Source of the DNA: Loripinus fragilis
Taxonomy: Eukaryota; Mollusca; Bivalvia; Lucinida; Lucinidae
Direction: 5' to 3'
Assembly: GCA_964019695.1 (NCBI GenBank)
Contig: CAXHUL010000214.1
Span: 1,426,001-1,490,000 of the forward strand
DNA length: 64,000 nucleotides
Below the pieces are notes generated by a model, which ran no database searches, was not told the DNA's origin, and was given only the letters and a program-made list of their open reading frames with translations. This document shows positions 9,095-21,357 of the stretch, piece by piece. Every line of letters begins with the position of its first letter. Position 1 is the stretch's first letter. The position numbers and the translations under genes were made by a program.

Positions 9095-9911
9095 GAAGAT
9101 CTTCCCATTAGGCCCCATTAGGCCACAGTAGCCGACCCGGCCTAAAACTTGCGCGGGTCACTTTCACGGACGGGCTCGAAACTGGTGCCAGAAGTTATCC
9201 TCCGACCAGAGCTTCATTGTGAGGCATTGCGTAAAATTTTCTGTCCCCCGAGTGCCGCGCAATAGCCCCTGAAAGGGCTTTCCGCACAATTTTCACGCCC
9301 TTATTTGAGCCACTTGTAGCCGAAGGAATTTTGCGCAAATGACTGAGAGGTGCTCCTGGGCACTGCTCATCACTTTGCAATAGGTTCCGGGGCTTTTCGC
9401 GAAGGTCGCGTTTTCTCGAACTTTGAGGGCATCAGTGGGTGGGGTGTGAAAACCTCCGAATGCATGGTTCTCAGCTCCTGCTGTGGGCAGCAAGCCAATT
9501 TTTTTTCCAAAATGTTGACCTATAAAAGAGCTTACTCGGGTGTGAAAATTATCATTGTGCGCGCGCGCCCCGGACCGCAATTATGATATTTCCTGTTTTC
9601 CCATAGGGCCCAAGGCAAATGGGGATAGCGGTTGTACGCGCTTTCTAAGGCTCTGATCGCTTTTAGATTTTGCACGCGGATAGGGCCAACAAAGGCGCAG
9701 GTATTGCCATGCGCACCCGCCCGCAACAATGTTTCGATACCGAGTTATCGGGGTGTGGATATCCACCGATCGAAGCTTTACGCGCTTCCGTCTCGCGAAC
9801 TACTATTTTCATCATGCCCACACTGGCATCAGTTTGTAGTACGGGAGGCCGTCTACAAATGGTGAAAATTTCAAAGCGTTCCATCGGAAAATTAAAAAGT
9901 TATGAGCATTA
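9095..9911 (+). repeat. Satellite unit M12 (817 bp)
   Basis: Copy of M3 at offset 7326, including the ggatatccaccgatcg cluster at 9757-9772. Confidence 0.95.
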
Positions 9912-10730
9912 GAAGATCTTCCCATTAGGCCCCATTAGGCCACAGTAGCCGACCCGGCCTAAAACTTGCGCGGGTCACTTTCACGGACGGGCTCGAAACT
10001 GATGCCAGAAGTTAGCCCCCGACCAGAGCTTCATTGTGAGGCATTGCGTAAAATTTTCCGTCCCCCGAGTGCCGCGCAATAGCCCCTGAAAGGGCTTTCC
10101 GCACAATTTTCACAGCCCTTATTTGAGCCACTTGTAGCCAAAGGAATTTTGCGCAAATGACTGAGAGGTGCTCCTGGGCACTGCTCATCAATTTGCAATA
10201 GGTTCCGGGGCTTTTCGCAAAGGTCGCGTTTTCTCGAACTTTGAGGGCATCAGTGGGTGGGGTGTGAAAACCTCCGAATGCATGTTTCTCAGCTTCTGCT
10301 GTGGGCAGCAAGCCAATTTTTTTTCCAAAATGTTGACCTATAAAAGAGCTTACTCGGGTGTGAAAATTATCATTGTGCGCGCGCGCCCCGGACCGCAATT
10401 ATGATATTTCCTGTTTTCCCATAGGGCCCAAGGCAAATGGGGATAGCGGTTGTACGCGCTTTCTAAGGCTTTGATCGCTTTTAGATTTTGCACGCAGATA
10501 GGGCCAACAGAGGAGCAGGTATTGCCATGCGCACCAGCCCGCAACAATGTTTCGATACCGAGTTATCGGGGTGTGGAAGTCCGCCGCCCCGAAGCTTTAG
10601 GCGCTTCCGTCTCACGAACTACTATTTTCATCATGCCCACACTGGCATCAGTTTGCAGTACGGGAGGCCGTCTACAAATGGTGAAAATTTCAAAGCGTTC
10701 CATCGCAAAATTAAAAAGTTATGAGCATTA
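9912..10730 (+). repeat. Satellite unit M13 (819 bp)
   Basis: Copy of M4 at offset 7326, including the one-base gain in ttcacagccctt. Confidence 0.95.
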
Positions 10731-11547
10731 GAAGATCTTCCCATTAGGCCCCATTAGGCCACAGTAGCCGACCCGGCCTAAAACTTGCGCGGGTCACTTT
10801 CACGGACGGGCTCGAAACTGGTGCCAGAAGTTAGCCCCCGACCAGAGCTTCATTGTGAGGCATTGTGTAAAATTTTCTGTCCCCGGAGTGCCGCGAAATA
10901 GCCCCTGAAAGGGCTTTCCGCACAATTTTCACGCCCTTATTTGAGCCACTTGTAGCCGAAGGAATTTTGCGCAAATGACTGAGAGGTGCTCCTGGGCACT
11001 GCTCATCACTTTGCAATAGGTTCCGGGGCTTTTCGCGAAGGTCGCGCTTTCTCGAACGTTGAGGGCATCAGTGGGTGGGGTGTGAAAACCTCCGAATGCA
11101 TGGTTCTCAGCTCCTGCTGTGGGCAGCAAGCCAATTTTTTTTCAAAATGTTGACCTATAAAAGAGCTTACTCGGGTGTGAAAATTATCATTGTGCGCGCG
11201 CGCCCCGGACCGCAATTATGATATTTCCTGTTTTCCCATAGGGCCCAAGGCAAATGGGGATAGCGGTTGTACGCGCTTTCTAAGGCTCTGATCGCTTTTA
11301 GATTTTGCACGCGGATAGGGCCAACAGAGGCGCAGGTATTGCCATGCGCACCCGCCCGCAACAATGTTTCGATACCGAGTTATCGGGGTGTGGAAGTCCA
11401 CCGCCCCGAAGCTTTACGCGCTTCCGTCTCGCGAACTACTATTTTCATCATGCCCACACTGGCATCAGTTTGTAGCACGGGAGGCCGTCTACAAATGGTG
11501 AAAATTTCAAAGCGTTCCATCGGAAAATTAAAAAGTTATGAGCAACA
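10731..11547 (+). repeat. Satellite unit M14 (817 bp)
   Basis: Copy of M5 at offset 7326. Carries the one difference I noticed between the two copies of the block, A at 11400 (gtccaccgcc). Confidence 0.95.
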
Positions 11548-12364
11548 GAAGATCTTCCCATTAGGCCCCATTAGGCCACAGTACCCGACCCGGCCTAAAA
11601 CTTGCACGGGTCACTTTCACGGATGGGCTCGAAACTGGTGCCAGAAGTTAGCCCCCAACCAGAGCTTCATTGTGAGGCATTGCGTAAAATTTTCCGTCCC
11701 CCGAGTGCCGCGCAATAGCCCCTGAAAGGGCTTTCCGCACAATTTTCACGCCCTTATTTGAGCCACTTGTAGCCGAAGGAATTTTGCGCAAATGACTGAG
11801 AGGTGCTCCTGGGCACTGCTCATCACTTTGCAATAGGTTCCGGGGCTTTTCGCGAAGGTCTCATTTTCTCGAACTTTGAGGGCATCAGTGGGTGGGGTGT
11901 GAAAACCTCCGAATGCATGGTTCTCAGCTCCTGCTGTGGGCAGCAAGCCAATTTTTTTTCCAAAATGTTGATCTATAAAAGAGCTTACTCGGGTGTGAAA
12001 ATTATCATTGTGCGCGCGCGCCCCGGACCGCAATTATGATATTTCCTGTTTTCCCATAGGGCCCAAGGCAAATGGGGATAGCGGTTGTACGCGCTTTCTA
12101 AGGCTCTGATCGCTTTTAGATTTTGCACGCGGATAGGGCCAACAGAGGCGCAGGTATTGCCATGTGCACCCGCCCGCAACAATGTTTCGATACCGAGTTA
12201 TCGGGGTGTGGAAGTCCGCTGCCCCGAAGCTTTACGCGCTTCCGTCTCGCGAACTACTATTTTCATCATGCCCACACTGGCATCAGTTTGTAGTACGGGA
12301 GGCCGTCTACAAATGTTGAAATTTCAAAGCGTTCCATAGGAAAATTAAAAAGTTATGAGCATTA
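11548..12364 (+). repeat. Satellite unit M15 (817 bp)
   Basis: Copy of M6 at offset 7326. Confidence 0.95.
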
Positions 12365-13182
12365 GAAGATCTTCCCATTAGGCCCCATTAGGCCACAGTA
12401 GCCGACCCAGCCTAAAACTTGCGCGGGTCACTTTCACGGACAGGCTCGAAACTGGTGCCAGAAGTTAGCCCCCGACCAGAGCTTCATTGTGAGGCATTGC
12501 GTAAAATTTTCCGTCCCCCGAGTGCCGCGCAATAGCCCCTGAAAGGGCTTTCCGCACAATTTTCACGCCCTTATTTGAGCCACTTGTAGCCGAAGGAATT
12601 TTGCGCAAATGACTGAGAGGTGCTCCTGGGCACTGCTCATCACTTTGCAATAGGTTCCGGGGCTTTTCGCGAAGGTCGCGTTTTCTCGAACTTTGAGGGC
12701 ATCAGTGGGTGGGGTGTGAAAACCTCCGAATGCATGGTTCTCAGCTCCTGCTGTGGGCAGCAAGCCAATTTTTTTTCCAAAATGTTGACCTATAAAAGAG
12801 CTTACTCGGGTGTGAAAATTATCATTGTGCGCGCGCGCCCCGGACCGCAATTATGATATTTCCTGTTTTCCCATAGGGCCCAAGGCAAATGGGGATAGCG
12901 GTTGTACGCGCTTTCTAAGGCTCTGATCGCTTTTAGATTTTGCACGCGGATAGGGCCAACAGAGGCGCAGGTATTGCCATGCGCATCCGCCCGCAACAAT
13001 GTTTCAATACCGAGTTATCGGGATGTGGAAGTCCGCGGCCCCCAAGCTTTACACGCTTCTGTCTCGCGAACTACTATTTTCATCATGCCCATACTGGCAT
13101 CAGTTTGTAGCACGGGAGGCCGTCTACAAATGGTGAAAATTTCAAAGCGTTCCATCGGAAAATTAAAAAGTTATGAGCATTA
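12365..13182 (+). repeat. Satellite unit M16 (818 bp), recombinant
   Basis: Starts like M7 (acccagcc, ggacaggctc) and then departs: gcatccgccc, ttcaatacc, tcgggatgtgg, gtccgcggcccc, cccatactgg, tagcacggg. The change-over lies between about 12445 and 12809. Confidence 0.95.
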
Positions 13183-14000
13183 GGAGATCTTCCCATTAGG
13201 CCCCATTAGGCCACAGTAGCCGACCCGGCCTAAAACTTGCGCGGGTCACTTTCACGGACGGGCTCGAAACTGGTGCCAGAAGTTAGCCCCCGACCAGAGC
13301 TTCATTGTGAGGCATTGCGTAAAATTTTCCGTCCCCCGAGTGCCGCGCAATAGCCCCTGAAAGGGCTTTCCGCACAATTTTCACGCCCTTATTTGAGCCA
13401 CTTGTAGCCGAAGGAATTTTGCGCAAATGACTGAGAGGTGCTCCTGGGCACTGCTCATCACTTTGCAATAGGTTCCTGGGCTTTTCGCGAAGGTCGCGTT
13501 TTCTCGAACTTTGAGGGCATCAGTGGGTGGGGTGTGAAAACCTCCGAATGCATGGTTCTCAGCTCCTGCTGTGGGCAGCAAGCCAATTTTTTTTCCAAAA
13601 TGTTGACCTATAAAAGAGCTTACTCGGGTGTGAAAATTATCATTGTGCGCGCGCGCCCCGGACCGCAATTATGATATTTCCTGTTTTCCCATAGGGCCCA
13701 AGGCAAATGGGGATAGCGGTTGTACGCGCTTTCTAAGGCTCTGATCGCTTTTAGATTTTGCACGCGGATAGGGCCAACAGAGGCGCAGGTATTGCCATGC
13801 GCACCCGCCCGCAACAATGTTTCGATACCGAGTTATCGGGGTGTGGAAGTCCGCCGCCCCGAAGCTTTACGCGCTTCCTTCTCACGAACTATTATTTTCA
13901 TCATGCCCACACTGGCACCAGTTTGTAGCATGGGAGGCCGTCTACAAATGGTGAAAATTTCAAAGAGTTCCATCGGAAAATTAAAAAGTTATGAGCAATA
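13183..14000 (+). repeat. Satellite unit M17 (818 bp)
   Basis: Begins ttaggagatc, as M28 and M43 do, then follows M1/M10 (ggttcctgggc, cttccttctcac, aaagagttcc, agcaatag). Private: ctggcaccag, tagcatggg. Confidence 0.95.
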
Positions 14001-14818
14001 GAAGATCTTCCCATTAGGCCCCATTAGGCCACAGTAGCCGACCCGGCCTAAAACTTGCACGGGTCACTTTCACGGACGGGCTCGAAACTGGTGCCAGAAG
14101 TTAGCCCCCGACCAGAGCTTCATTGTGAGGCATTGCTTAAAATTTTCCGTCCCCCGAGTGCCGCGCAATAGCCCCTGAAAGGGCTTTCTGCACAATTTTC
14201 ACGCCCTTATTTGAGCCACTTGTAGCCGAAGGAATTTTGCGCAAATGACTGAGAGGTGCTCCTGGGCACTGCTCATCACTTTGCAATAGGTTCCGGGGCT
14301 TTTCGCGAAGGTCGCGTTTTCTCGAACTTTGAGGGCATCAGTGGGTAGGGTGTGAAAACCTCCGAATGCACGGTTCTCAGCTCTTGCTGTGGGCAGCAAG
14401 CCAATTTTTTTTCCAAAATGTTGACCTATAAAAGAGCTTACTCGGGTGTGAAAATTATCATTGTACGCGCGCGCCCCGGACCGCAATTATGATATTTCCT
14501 GTTTTCCCATAGGGCCCAAGGCAAATGGGGATAGCGGTTGTACGGGCTTTCTAAGGCTCTGATCGCTTTTAGATTTTGCACGCGGATAGGGCCAACAGAG
14601 GCGCAGGTATTGCCATGCGCACCCGCCCGCAACAATGTTTCGATACCGAGTTATCGGGGTGTGGAAGTCCGCCGCCCCGAAGCTTTACGCGCTTCCATCG
14701 CGCGAACTACTATTTTCATCATGCCCACACTGGCATCAGTTTGTAGTACGGGAGGCCGTCTACAAATGGTGAAAATTTCAAAGCGTTCCATCAGAAAATT
14801 AAAAAGTTATGAGCATTA
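14001..14818 (+). repeat. Satellite unit M18 (818 bp), recombinant
   Basis: M2-like to gtacgggcttt near 14545, then cttccatcgcgcg and catcagaaaa, the 3' end of M20, M28 and M43. Private: gtgggtagggtg. Confidence 0.95.
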
Positions 14819-15635
14819 GAAGATCTTCCCATTAGGCCCCATTAGGCCACAGTAGCCAACCCGGCCTAAAACTTGCGCGGGTCACTTTCACGGACGGGCT
14901 CGAAACTGGTGCCAGAAGTTAGCCCCCGACCAGAGCTTCATTGTGAGGCATTGCGTAAAATTTTCCGTCCCCCGAGTGCTGCACAATAGCCCCTGAAAGG
15001 GCTTTCTGCACAATTTTCACGCCCTTATTTGAGCCACTTGTAGCCGAAGGAATTTTGCGCAAATGACTGAGAGGTGCTCCTGGGCACTGCTCATCACTTT
15101 GCAATAGGTTCCGGGGCTTTTCGCGAAGGTCGCGTTTTCTCGAACTTTGAGGGCATCAGTGGGTGGGGTGTGAAAACCTCCGAATGCATGGTTCTCAGCT
15201 CCTGCTGTGGGCAGCAAGCCAATTTTTTTTCCAAAATGTTGACCTATAAAAGAGCTTACTCATGTGTGAAAATTATCATTGTGCCCGCGCGCCCCGGACC
15301 GCAATTATGATATTTCCTGTTTTCCCATAGGGCCCAAGGCAAATGGGGATAGCGGTTGTACGCGCTTTCTAAGGCTCTGATCGCTTTTAGATTTTGCACG
15401 CGGATAGGGCCAACAAAGGCGCAGGTATTGCCATGCGCACCCGCCCGCAACAATGTTTCGATACCGAGTTATCGGGGTGTGGATATTCGCCGATCGAAGC
15501 TTTACGCGCTTCCGTCTCGCGAACTACTATTTTCATCATGCCCACACTGGCATCAGTTTGTAGTACGGGAGGCCGTCTACAAATGGTGAAAATTTCAAAG
15601 CGTTCCATCGGAAAATTAAAAAGTTATGAGCATTA
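14819..15635 (+). repeat. Satellite unit M19 (817 bp)
   Basis: M3-like at its 3' end (ccaacaaagg, ggatattcgccgatcg at 15481). Private: gtgctgcacaat, actcatgtgtg, gtgcccgcgcg. Confidence 0.95.
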
Positions 15636-16452
15636 GAAGATCTTCCCATTAGGCCCCATTAGGCCACAGTAGCCGACCCGGCCTAAAACTTGCGCGGGTC
15701 ACTTTCACGGACGGGCTCGAAACTGGTGCCAGAAGTTAGCCCCGACCAGAGCTTCATTGTGAGGCATTGTGTAAAATTTTCTGTCCCCAGAGTGCCGCGA
15801 AATAGCCCCTGAAAGGGCTTTCCGCACAATTTTCACGCCCTTATTTGAGCCACTTGTAGCCGAAGGAATTTTGCGCAAATGACTGAGAGGTGCTCCTGGG
15901 CACTGCTCATCACTTTGCAATAGGTTCCGGGGCTTTTCGCGAAGGTCGCGTTTTCTCGAACTTTGAGGGCATCAGTGGGTGGGGTGTGAAAACCTCCGAA
16001 TGCATGGTTCTCAGCTCCTGCTGTAGGCAGCAAGCCAATTTTTTTTCCAAAATGTTGACCTATAAAAGAGCTTACTCGGGTGTGAAAATTATCATTGTGC
16101 GCGCGCGCCCCTGACCGCAATTATGATATTTCCTGTTTTCCCATAGGGCCCAAGGCAAATGGGGATAGCGGTTGTATGCGCTTTCTAAGGCTCTGATCGC
16201 TTTTAGATTTTGCACGCGGATAGGGCCAACAGAGGCGCAGGTATTGCCATGCGCACCCGCCCCCAACAATGTTTCGATACCGAGTTATCGGGGTGTGGAA
16301 GTCTGCTGCCCCGAAGCTTTACGCGCTTCCATCGCGCGAACTTCTATTTTCATCATGCCCACACTGGCATCAGTTTGTAGTACGGGAGGCCGTCTACAAA
16401 TGGTGAAAATTTCAAAGCGTTCCATCAGAAAATTAAAAAGTTATGAGCATTA
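15636..16452 (+). repeat. Satellite unit M20 (817 bp), recombinant
   Basis: M5-like 5' part (gcattgtgtaaaa, gccgcgaaatag) to about 15801; M28/M43-like 3' part (gcccctgaccg, gtctgctgcc, cttccatcgcgcg, catcagaaaa) from 16112. The middle carries neither set of markers. Confidence 0.95.
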
Positions 16453-17270
16453 GAAGATCTTCCCATTAGGCCCCATTAGGCCACAGTAGCCGACCCGGCC
16501 TAAAACTTGCGCGGGTCACTTTCACGGACGGGCTCGAAACTGGTGCCAGAAGTTAGCCCCCGACCAGAGCTTCATTGTGAGGCATTGCGTAAAATTTTCC
16601 GTCCCCCGAGTGCCGCGCAATAGCCCCTGAAAGGGCTTTCCGCACAATTTTCACGCCCTTATTTGAGCCACTTGTAGCCGAAGGAATTTTGCGCAAATGA
16701 CTGAGAGGTGCTCCTGGGCACTGCTCATCACTTTGCAATAGGTTCCGGGGCTTTTCGCGAAGGTAGCGTTTTCTCGAACTTTGAGGGCATCAGTGGGTGG
16801 GGTGTGAAAACCTCCGAATGTATGGTTCTCAGCTCCTGCTGTGGGCAGCAAGCCAATTTTTTTTCCAAAATGTTGACCTATAAAAGAGCTTACTCGGGTG
16901 TGAAAATTGTCATTGTGCGCGCGCGCCCCGGACCGCAATTATGATATTTCCTGTTTTCCCATAGGGCCCAAAGCAAATGGGGATAGCGGTCGTACGCGCT
17001 TTCTAAGGCTCTGATCGCTTTTAGATTTTGCACGCGGATAGGGCCAACAGAGGCGCAGGTATTGCCATGCGCACCCGCCCCCAACAATGTTTCGATACCG
17101 AGTTATCGGGGTGTGGAAGTCTGCCGCCCCGAAGCTTTACGCGCTTCCGTCTCGCGAACTACTATTTTCATCATGCCCACACTGGCATCAGTTTGTAGCA
17201 CGGGAGGCCGTCTACAAATGGTGAAAATTTCAAAGCGTTCCATCGGAAAATTAAAAAGTTATGAGCAATA
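16453..17270 (+). repeat. Satellite unit M21 (818 bp)
   Basis: ggtagcg as in M29 and M32, then an M8-like 3' half (aattgtcattg, cccccaac, tagcacggg, agcaatag). Private: gaatgtatgg, cccaaagcaaatg, gcggtcgtac. Confidence 0.95.
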
Positions 17271-18088
17271 GAAGATCTTCCCATTAGGCCCCATTAGGCC
17301 ACAGTAGCCGACCCGGCCTAAAACTTGCGCGGGTCACTTTCACGGACGGGCTCGAAACTGGTGCCAGAAGTTAGCCCCCGACCAGAGCTTCATTGTGAGG
17401 CATTGCGTAAAATTTTCCGTCCCCCGAGTGCCGCGCAATAGCCCCTGAAAGGGCTTTCCACACAATTTTCACGCCCTTATTTGAGCCACTTGTAGCCGAA
17501 GGAATTTTGCGCAAATGACTGAGAGGTGCTCCTGGGCACTGCTCATCACTTTGCAATAGGTTCCAGGGCTTTTCGCAAAGGTCGCGTTTTCTCGAACTTT
17601 GAGGGCATCAGTGGGTGGGGTGTGAAAACCTCCGAATGCATGGTTGTCAGCTCCTGCTGTGGGCAGCAAGCCAATTTTTTTTCCAAAATGTTGAACTATA
17701 AAAGAGCTTACTCGGGTGTGAAAATTATCATTGTGCGCGCGCGCCCCGGACCGCAATTATGATATTTCCTGTTTTCCCATAGGGCCCAAGGCAAATGGGG
17801 ATAGGGGTTGTACGCGCTTTCTAAGGCTCTCATCGCTTTTAGATTTTGCACGCGGATAGGGCCAACAGAGGCGCAGGTATTGCCATGCGCACCCGCCCGC
17901 AACAATGTTTCGATACCGAGTTATCGGGATGTGGAAGTCCGCCGCCCCGAAGCTTTACGCGCTTCCGTCTCACGAACTACTATTTTCATCATGCCCACAC
18001 TGGCATCAGTTTGTAGCACGGGAGGCCGTCTACAAATGGTGAAAATTTCAAAGAGTTCCATCGGAAAATTAAAAAGTTATGAGCAATA
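17271..18088 (+). repeat. Satellite unit M22 (818 bp)
   Basis: Pairs with M38. Markers: tttccacac, ccagggcttttcgcaaagg (as M9), tggttgtcagc, gttgaactata, gctctcatcg, tcgggatgtgg, aaagagttcc, agcaatag. Private: taggggttg. Confidence 0.95.
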
Positions 18089-18906
18089 GAAGATCTTCCC
18101 ATTAGGCCCCATTAGGCCACAGTAGCCGACCCGGCCTAAAACTTGCACGGGTCACTTTCACGGACGGGCTCGAAACTGGTGCCAGAAGTTAGCCCCCAAC
18201 CAGAGCTTCATTGTGAGGCATTGCGTAAAATTTTCCGTCCCCCGAGTGCCGCGCAATAGCCCCTGAAAGGGCTTTCTGCACAATTTTCACGCCCTTATTT
18301 GAGCCACTTGTAGCCGAAGGAATTTTGCGCAAATGACTGAGAGGTGCTCCTGGGCACTGCTCATCACTTTGCAATAGGTTCCGGGGCTTTTCGCGAAGGT
18401 CGCGTTTTCTCGAACTTTGAGGGCATCAGTGGGTGGGGTGTGAAAACCTCCGAATGCATGGTTCTCAGCTCCTGCTGTGGGCAGCAAGCCAATTTTTTTT
18501 CCAAAATGTTGACCTATAAAAGAGCTTACTCAGGTGTGAAAATTATCATTGTAGGCGCGGGCCCCGGACCGCAATTATGATATTTCCTGTTTTCCCATAG
18601 GGCCCAAGGCAAATGGGGATAGCGGTTGTACGCGCTTTCTAAGGCTCTGATCGCTTTTAGATTTTGCACGCGGATAGGGCCAACAGAGGCGCAGGTATTG
18701 CCATGCGCACCCGCCCGCAACAATGTTTCGATACCGAGTTATCGGGGTGTGGAAGTCCGCCGCCCCGAAGCTTTACGCGCTTCCGTCTCTCGAACTACTA
18801 TTTTCATCATGCCCACACTGGCATCAGTTTGTAGTACGGGAGGCCGTCTACAAATGGTGAAAATTTCAAAGCGTTCCATCGGAAAATTAAAAAGTTATGA
18901 GCATTA
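18089..18906 (+). repeat. Satellite unit M23 (818 bp)
   Basis: Pairs with the 5' part of M39. Markers: gcacgggtc, ccccaacc, tttctgcac, actcaggtg, gtaggcgcgggcc. The start resembles M2. Private: gtctctcgaac. Confidence 0.95.
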
Positions 18907-19723
18907 GAAGATCTTCCCATTAGGCCCCATTAGGCCACAGTAGCCGACCCGGCCTAAAACTTGCGCGGGTCACTTTCACGGACAGGCTCAAAACTGGTGC
19001 CAGAAGTTATCCCCCGACCAGAGCTTCATTGTGAGGCATTGCGTAAAATTTTCTGTCCCCCGAGTGCCGCGCAATAGCCCCTGAAAGGGCTTTCCGCACA
19101 ATTTTCACGCCCTTATTTGAGCCACTTGTAGCCGAAGGAATTTTGCGCAAATGACTGAGAGGTGCTCCCGGGCACTGCTCATCACTTTGCAATAGGTTCC
19201 GGGGCTTTTCGCGAAGGTCGCGTTTTCTCGAACTTTGAGGGCATCAGTGGGTGGGGTGTAAAAACCTCCGAATGCATGGTTCTCAGCTCCTGCTGTGGGC
19301 AGCAAGCCAATTTTTTTTCCAAAATGTTGACCTATTAAAGAGCTTACTCGGGTGTGAAAATTATCATTGTGCGCGCGCGCCCCGGACCGCAATTATGATA
19401 TTTCCTGTTTTCCCATAGGGCCCAAGGCAAATGGGGATAGCGGTTGTACGCGCTTTCTAAGGCTCTGATCGCTTTTAGATTTTGCACGCGGATAGGGCCA
19501 ACAAAGGCGCAGGTATTGCCATGCGCACCCGCCCGCAACAATGTTTCGATACCGAGTTATCGGGGTGTGGATATCCGCCGATCGAAGCTTTACGCGCTTC
19601 CGTCTCGCGAACTACTATTTTCATCATGCCCACACTGGCATCAGTTTGTAGTACGGGAGGCCGTCTACAAATGGTGAAAATTTCAAAGCGTTCCATCAGA
19701 AAATTAAAAAGTTATGAGCATTA
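18907..19723 (+). repeat. Satellite unit M24 (817 bp)
   Basis: M3-like (ccaacaaagg, ggatatccgccgatcg at 19569). No full counterpart in version B; only its 3' marker catcagaaaa survives in M39. Private: gctcccgggc, ggtgtaaaaacc and cctattaaag, which breaks the TATA-like octamer. Confidence 0.95.
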
Positions 19724-20540
19724 GAAGATCTTCCCATTAGGCCCCATTAGGCCACAGTAGCCGACCCGGCCTAAAACTTGCACGGGTCACTTTCACGGAC
19801 GGGCTCCAAACTGGTGCCAGAAGTTAGCCCCTGACCAGAGCTTCATTGTGAGGCATTGCGTAAAATTTTCCGTCCCCCGCGTGCCGTGCAATAGCCCCTG
19901 AAAGGGCTTTCCGCACAATTTTCACGCCCTTATTTGAGCCACTTGTAGCCGAAGGAAATTTGCGCAAATGACTGAGAGGTGCTCCTGGGCACTGCTCATC
20001 ACTTTGCAATAGGTTCCGGGGCTTTTCGCAAAGGTCGCGTTTTCTCGAACTTTGAGGGCATCAGTGGGTGGGGTGTGAAAACCTCCGAATGCATGGTTCT
20101 CAGCTCCTGCTGTGGGCAGCAAGCCAATTTTTTTCCAAAATGTTGACCTATAAAAGAGCTTACTCAGGTGTGAAAATTATCATTGTGCGCGCGCTCCCCG
20201 GACCGCAATTATGATATTTCCTGTTTTCCCATAGGGCCCAAGGCAAATGGGGATAGCGGTTGTATGCGCTTTCTAAGGCTCTGATCGCTTTTAGATTTTG
20301 CACACGGATAGGGCCAACAGAGGCGCAGGTATTGCCATGCGCACCCGCCCGCAACAATGTTTCGATACCGAGTTATCGGGGTGTGGAAGTCCGCCGCCCC
20401 GAAGCTTTACGCGCTTCCGTCTCGCGAACTACTATTTTCATCATGCCCACACTGGCATCAGTTTGTAGTACGGGAGGCCGTCTACAAATGGTGAAAATTT
20501 CAAAGTGTTCCATCGGAAAATTAAAAAGTTATGAGCATTA
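19724..20540 (+). repeat. Satellite unit M25 (817 bp)
   Basis: Pairs with M40. Markers: ggctccaaac, gcccctgacc, cccgcgtgccgtgc, ggaaatttgc, actcaggtg, gcgcgctccccgg, cacacgg, aaagtgttcc. Confidence 0.95.
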
Positions 20541-21357
20541 GAAGATCTTCCCATTAGGCCCCATTAGGCCACAGTAGCCGACCCGGCCTAAAACTTGCAC
20601 GGGTCACTTTCACGGACGGGCTCCAAACTGGTGCCAGAAGTTAGCCCCTGACCAGAGCTTCATTGTGAGGCATTGCGTAAAATTTTCCGTCCCCCGAGTG
20701 CCGCGCAATAGCCCCTGAAAGGGCTTTCCGCACAAGTTTCACGCCCTTATTTGAGCCACTTGTAGCCGAAGGAATTTTGCGCAAATGACTGAGAGGTGCT
20801 CCTGGGCACTGCTCATCACTTTGCAATAGGTTCCGGGGCTTTTCGCGAAGGTCGCGTTTTCTCGAACTTTGAGGGCATCAGTGGGTGGGGTGTGAAAACC
20901 TCCGAATGCATGGTTCTCAGCTCCTGCTGTGGGCAGCAAGCCAATTTTTTTTCCAAAATGTTGACCTATAAAAGAGCTTACTCGGGTGTGAAAATTATCA
21001 TTGTGCGCGCGCGCCCCGGACCGCAATTATGATATTTCCTGTTTTCCCATAGGGCCCAAGGCAAATGGGGATAGCGGTTGTACGCGCTTTCTAAGGCTCT
21101 GATCGCTTTTAGATTTTGCACGCTGATAGGGCCAACAGAGGCGCAGGTATTGCCATGCGCACCCGCCCGCAACAATGTTTCGATACCGAGTTATCGGGGT
21201 GTGGAAGTCTGCCACCCCGAAGCTTAACGCGCTTCCGTCTCGCGAACTACTATTTTCATCATGCCCACACTGGCATCAGTTTGTAGTACGGGAGGCCGTC
21301 TACAAATGTTGAAATTTCAAAGCGTTCCATAGGAAAATTAAAAAGTTATGAGCATTA
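20541..21357 (+). repeat. Satellite unit M26 (817 bp)
   Basis: Pairs with M41. Markers: ggctccaaac, cacaagtttcac, ctgatagggcc, gtctgccacc, gcttaacgcg, atgttgaaattt, cataggaaa. Confidence 0.95.

Larger units (their letters stand above)
7327..12806 (+). repeat. Higher-order repeat 1, copy 2 (end of M9 to M16)
   Basis: Second copy of the nine-unit period. It is nearly identical to 1-5480, so the duplication is very recent, kept identical by conversion, or an assembly artefact. The right limit is between about 12445 (last shared M7/M16 marker) and 12809, where M7 reads cggttgtg and M16 reads cgggtgtg. Downstream M16 no longer resembles M7. Confidence 0.93.
12807..17270 (+). repeat. Junction zone of recombinant units (M16-M21)
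   Basis: M17, M18 and M19 follow the order of M1, M2, M3, then M20 starts like M5 and ends like M28/M43, and the 3' half of M21 resembles M8. The M4 equivalent is missing. The order of markers is best explained by unequal crossing-over between the first and second higher-order families. Confidence 0.7.
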
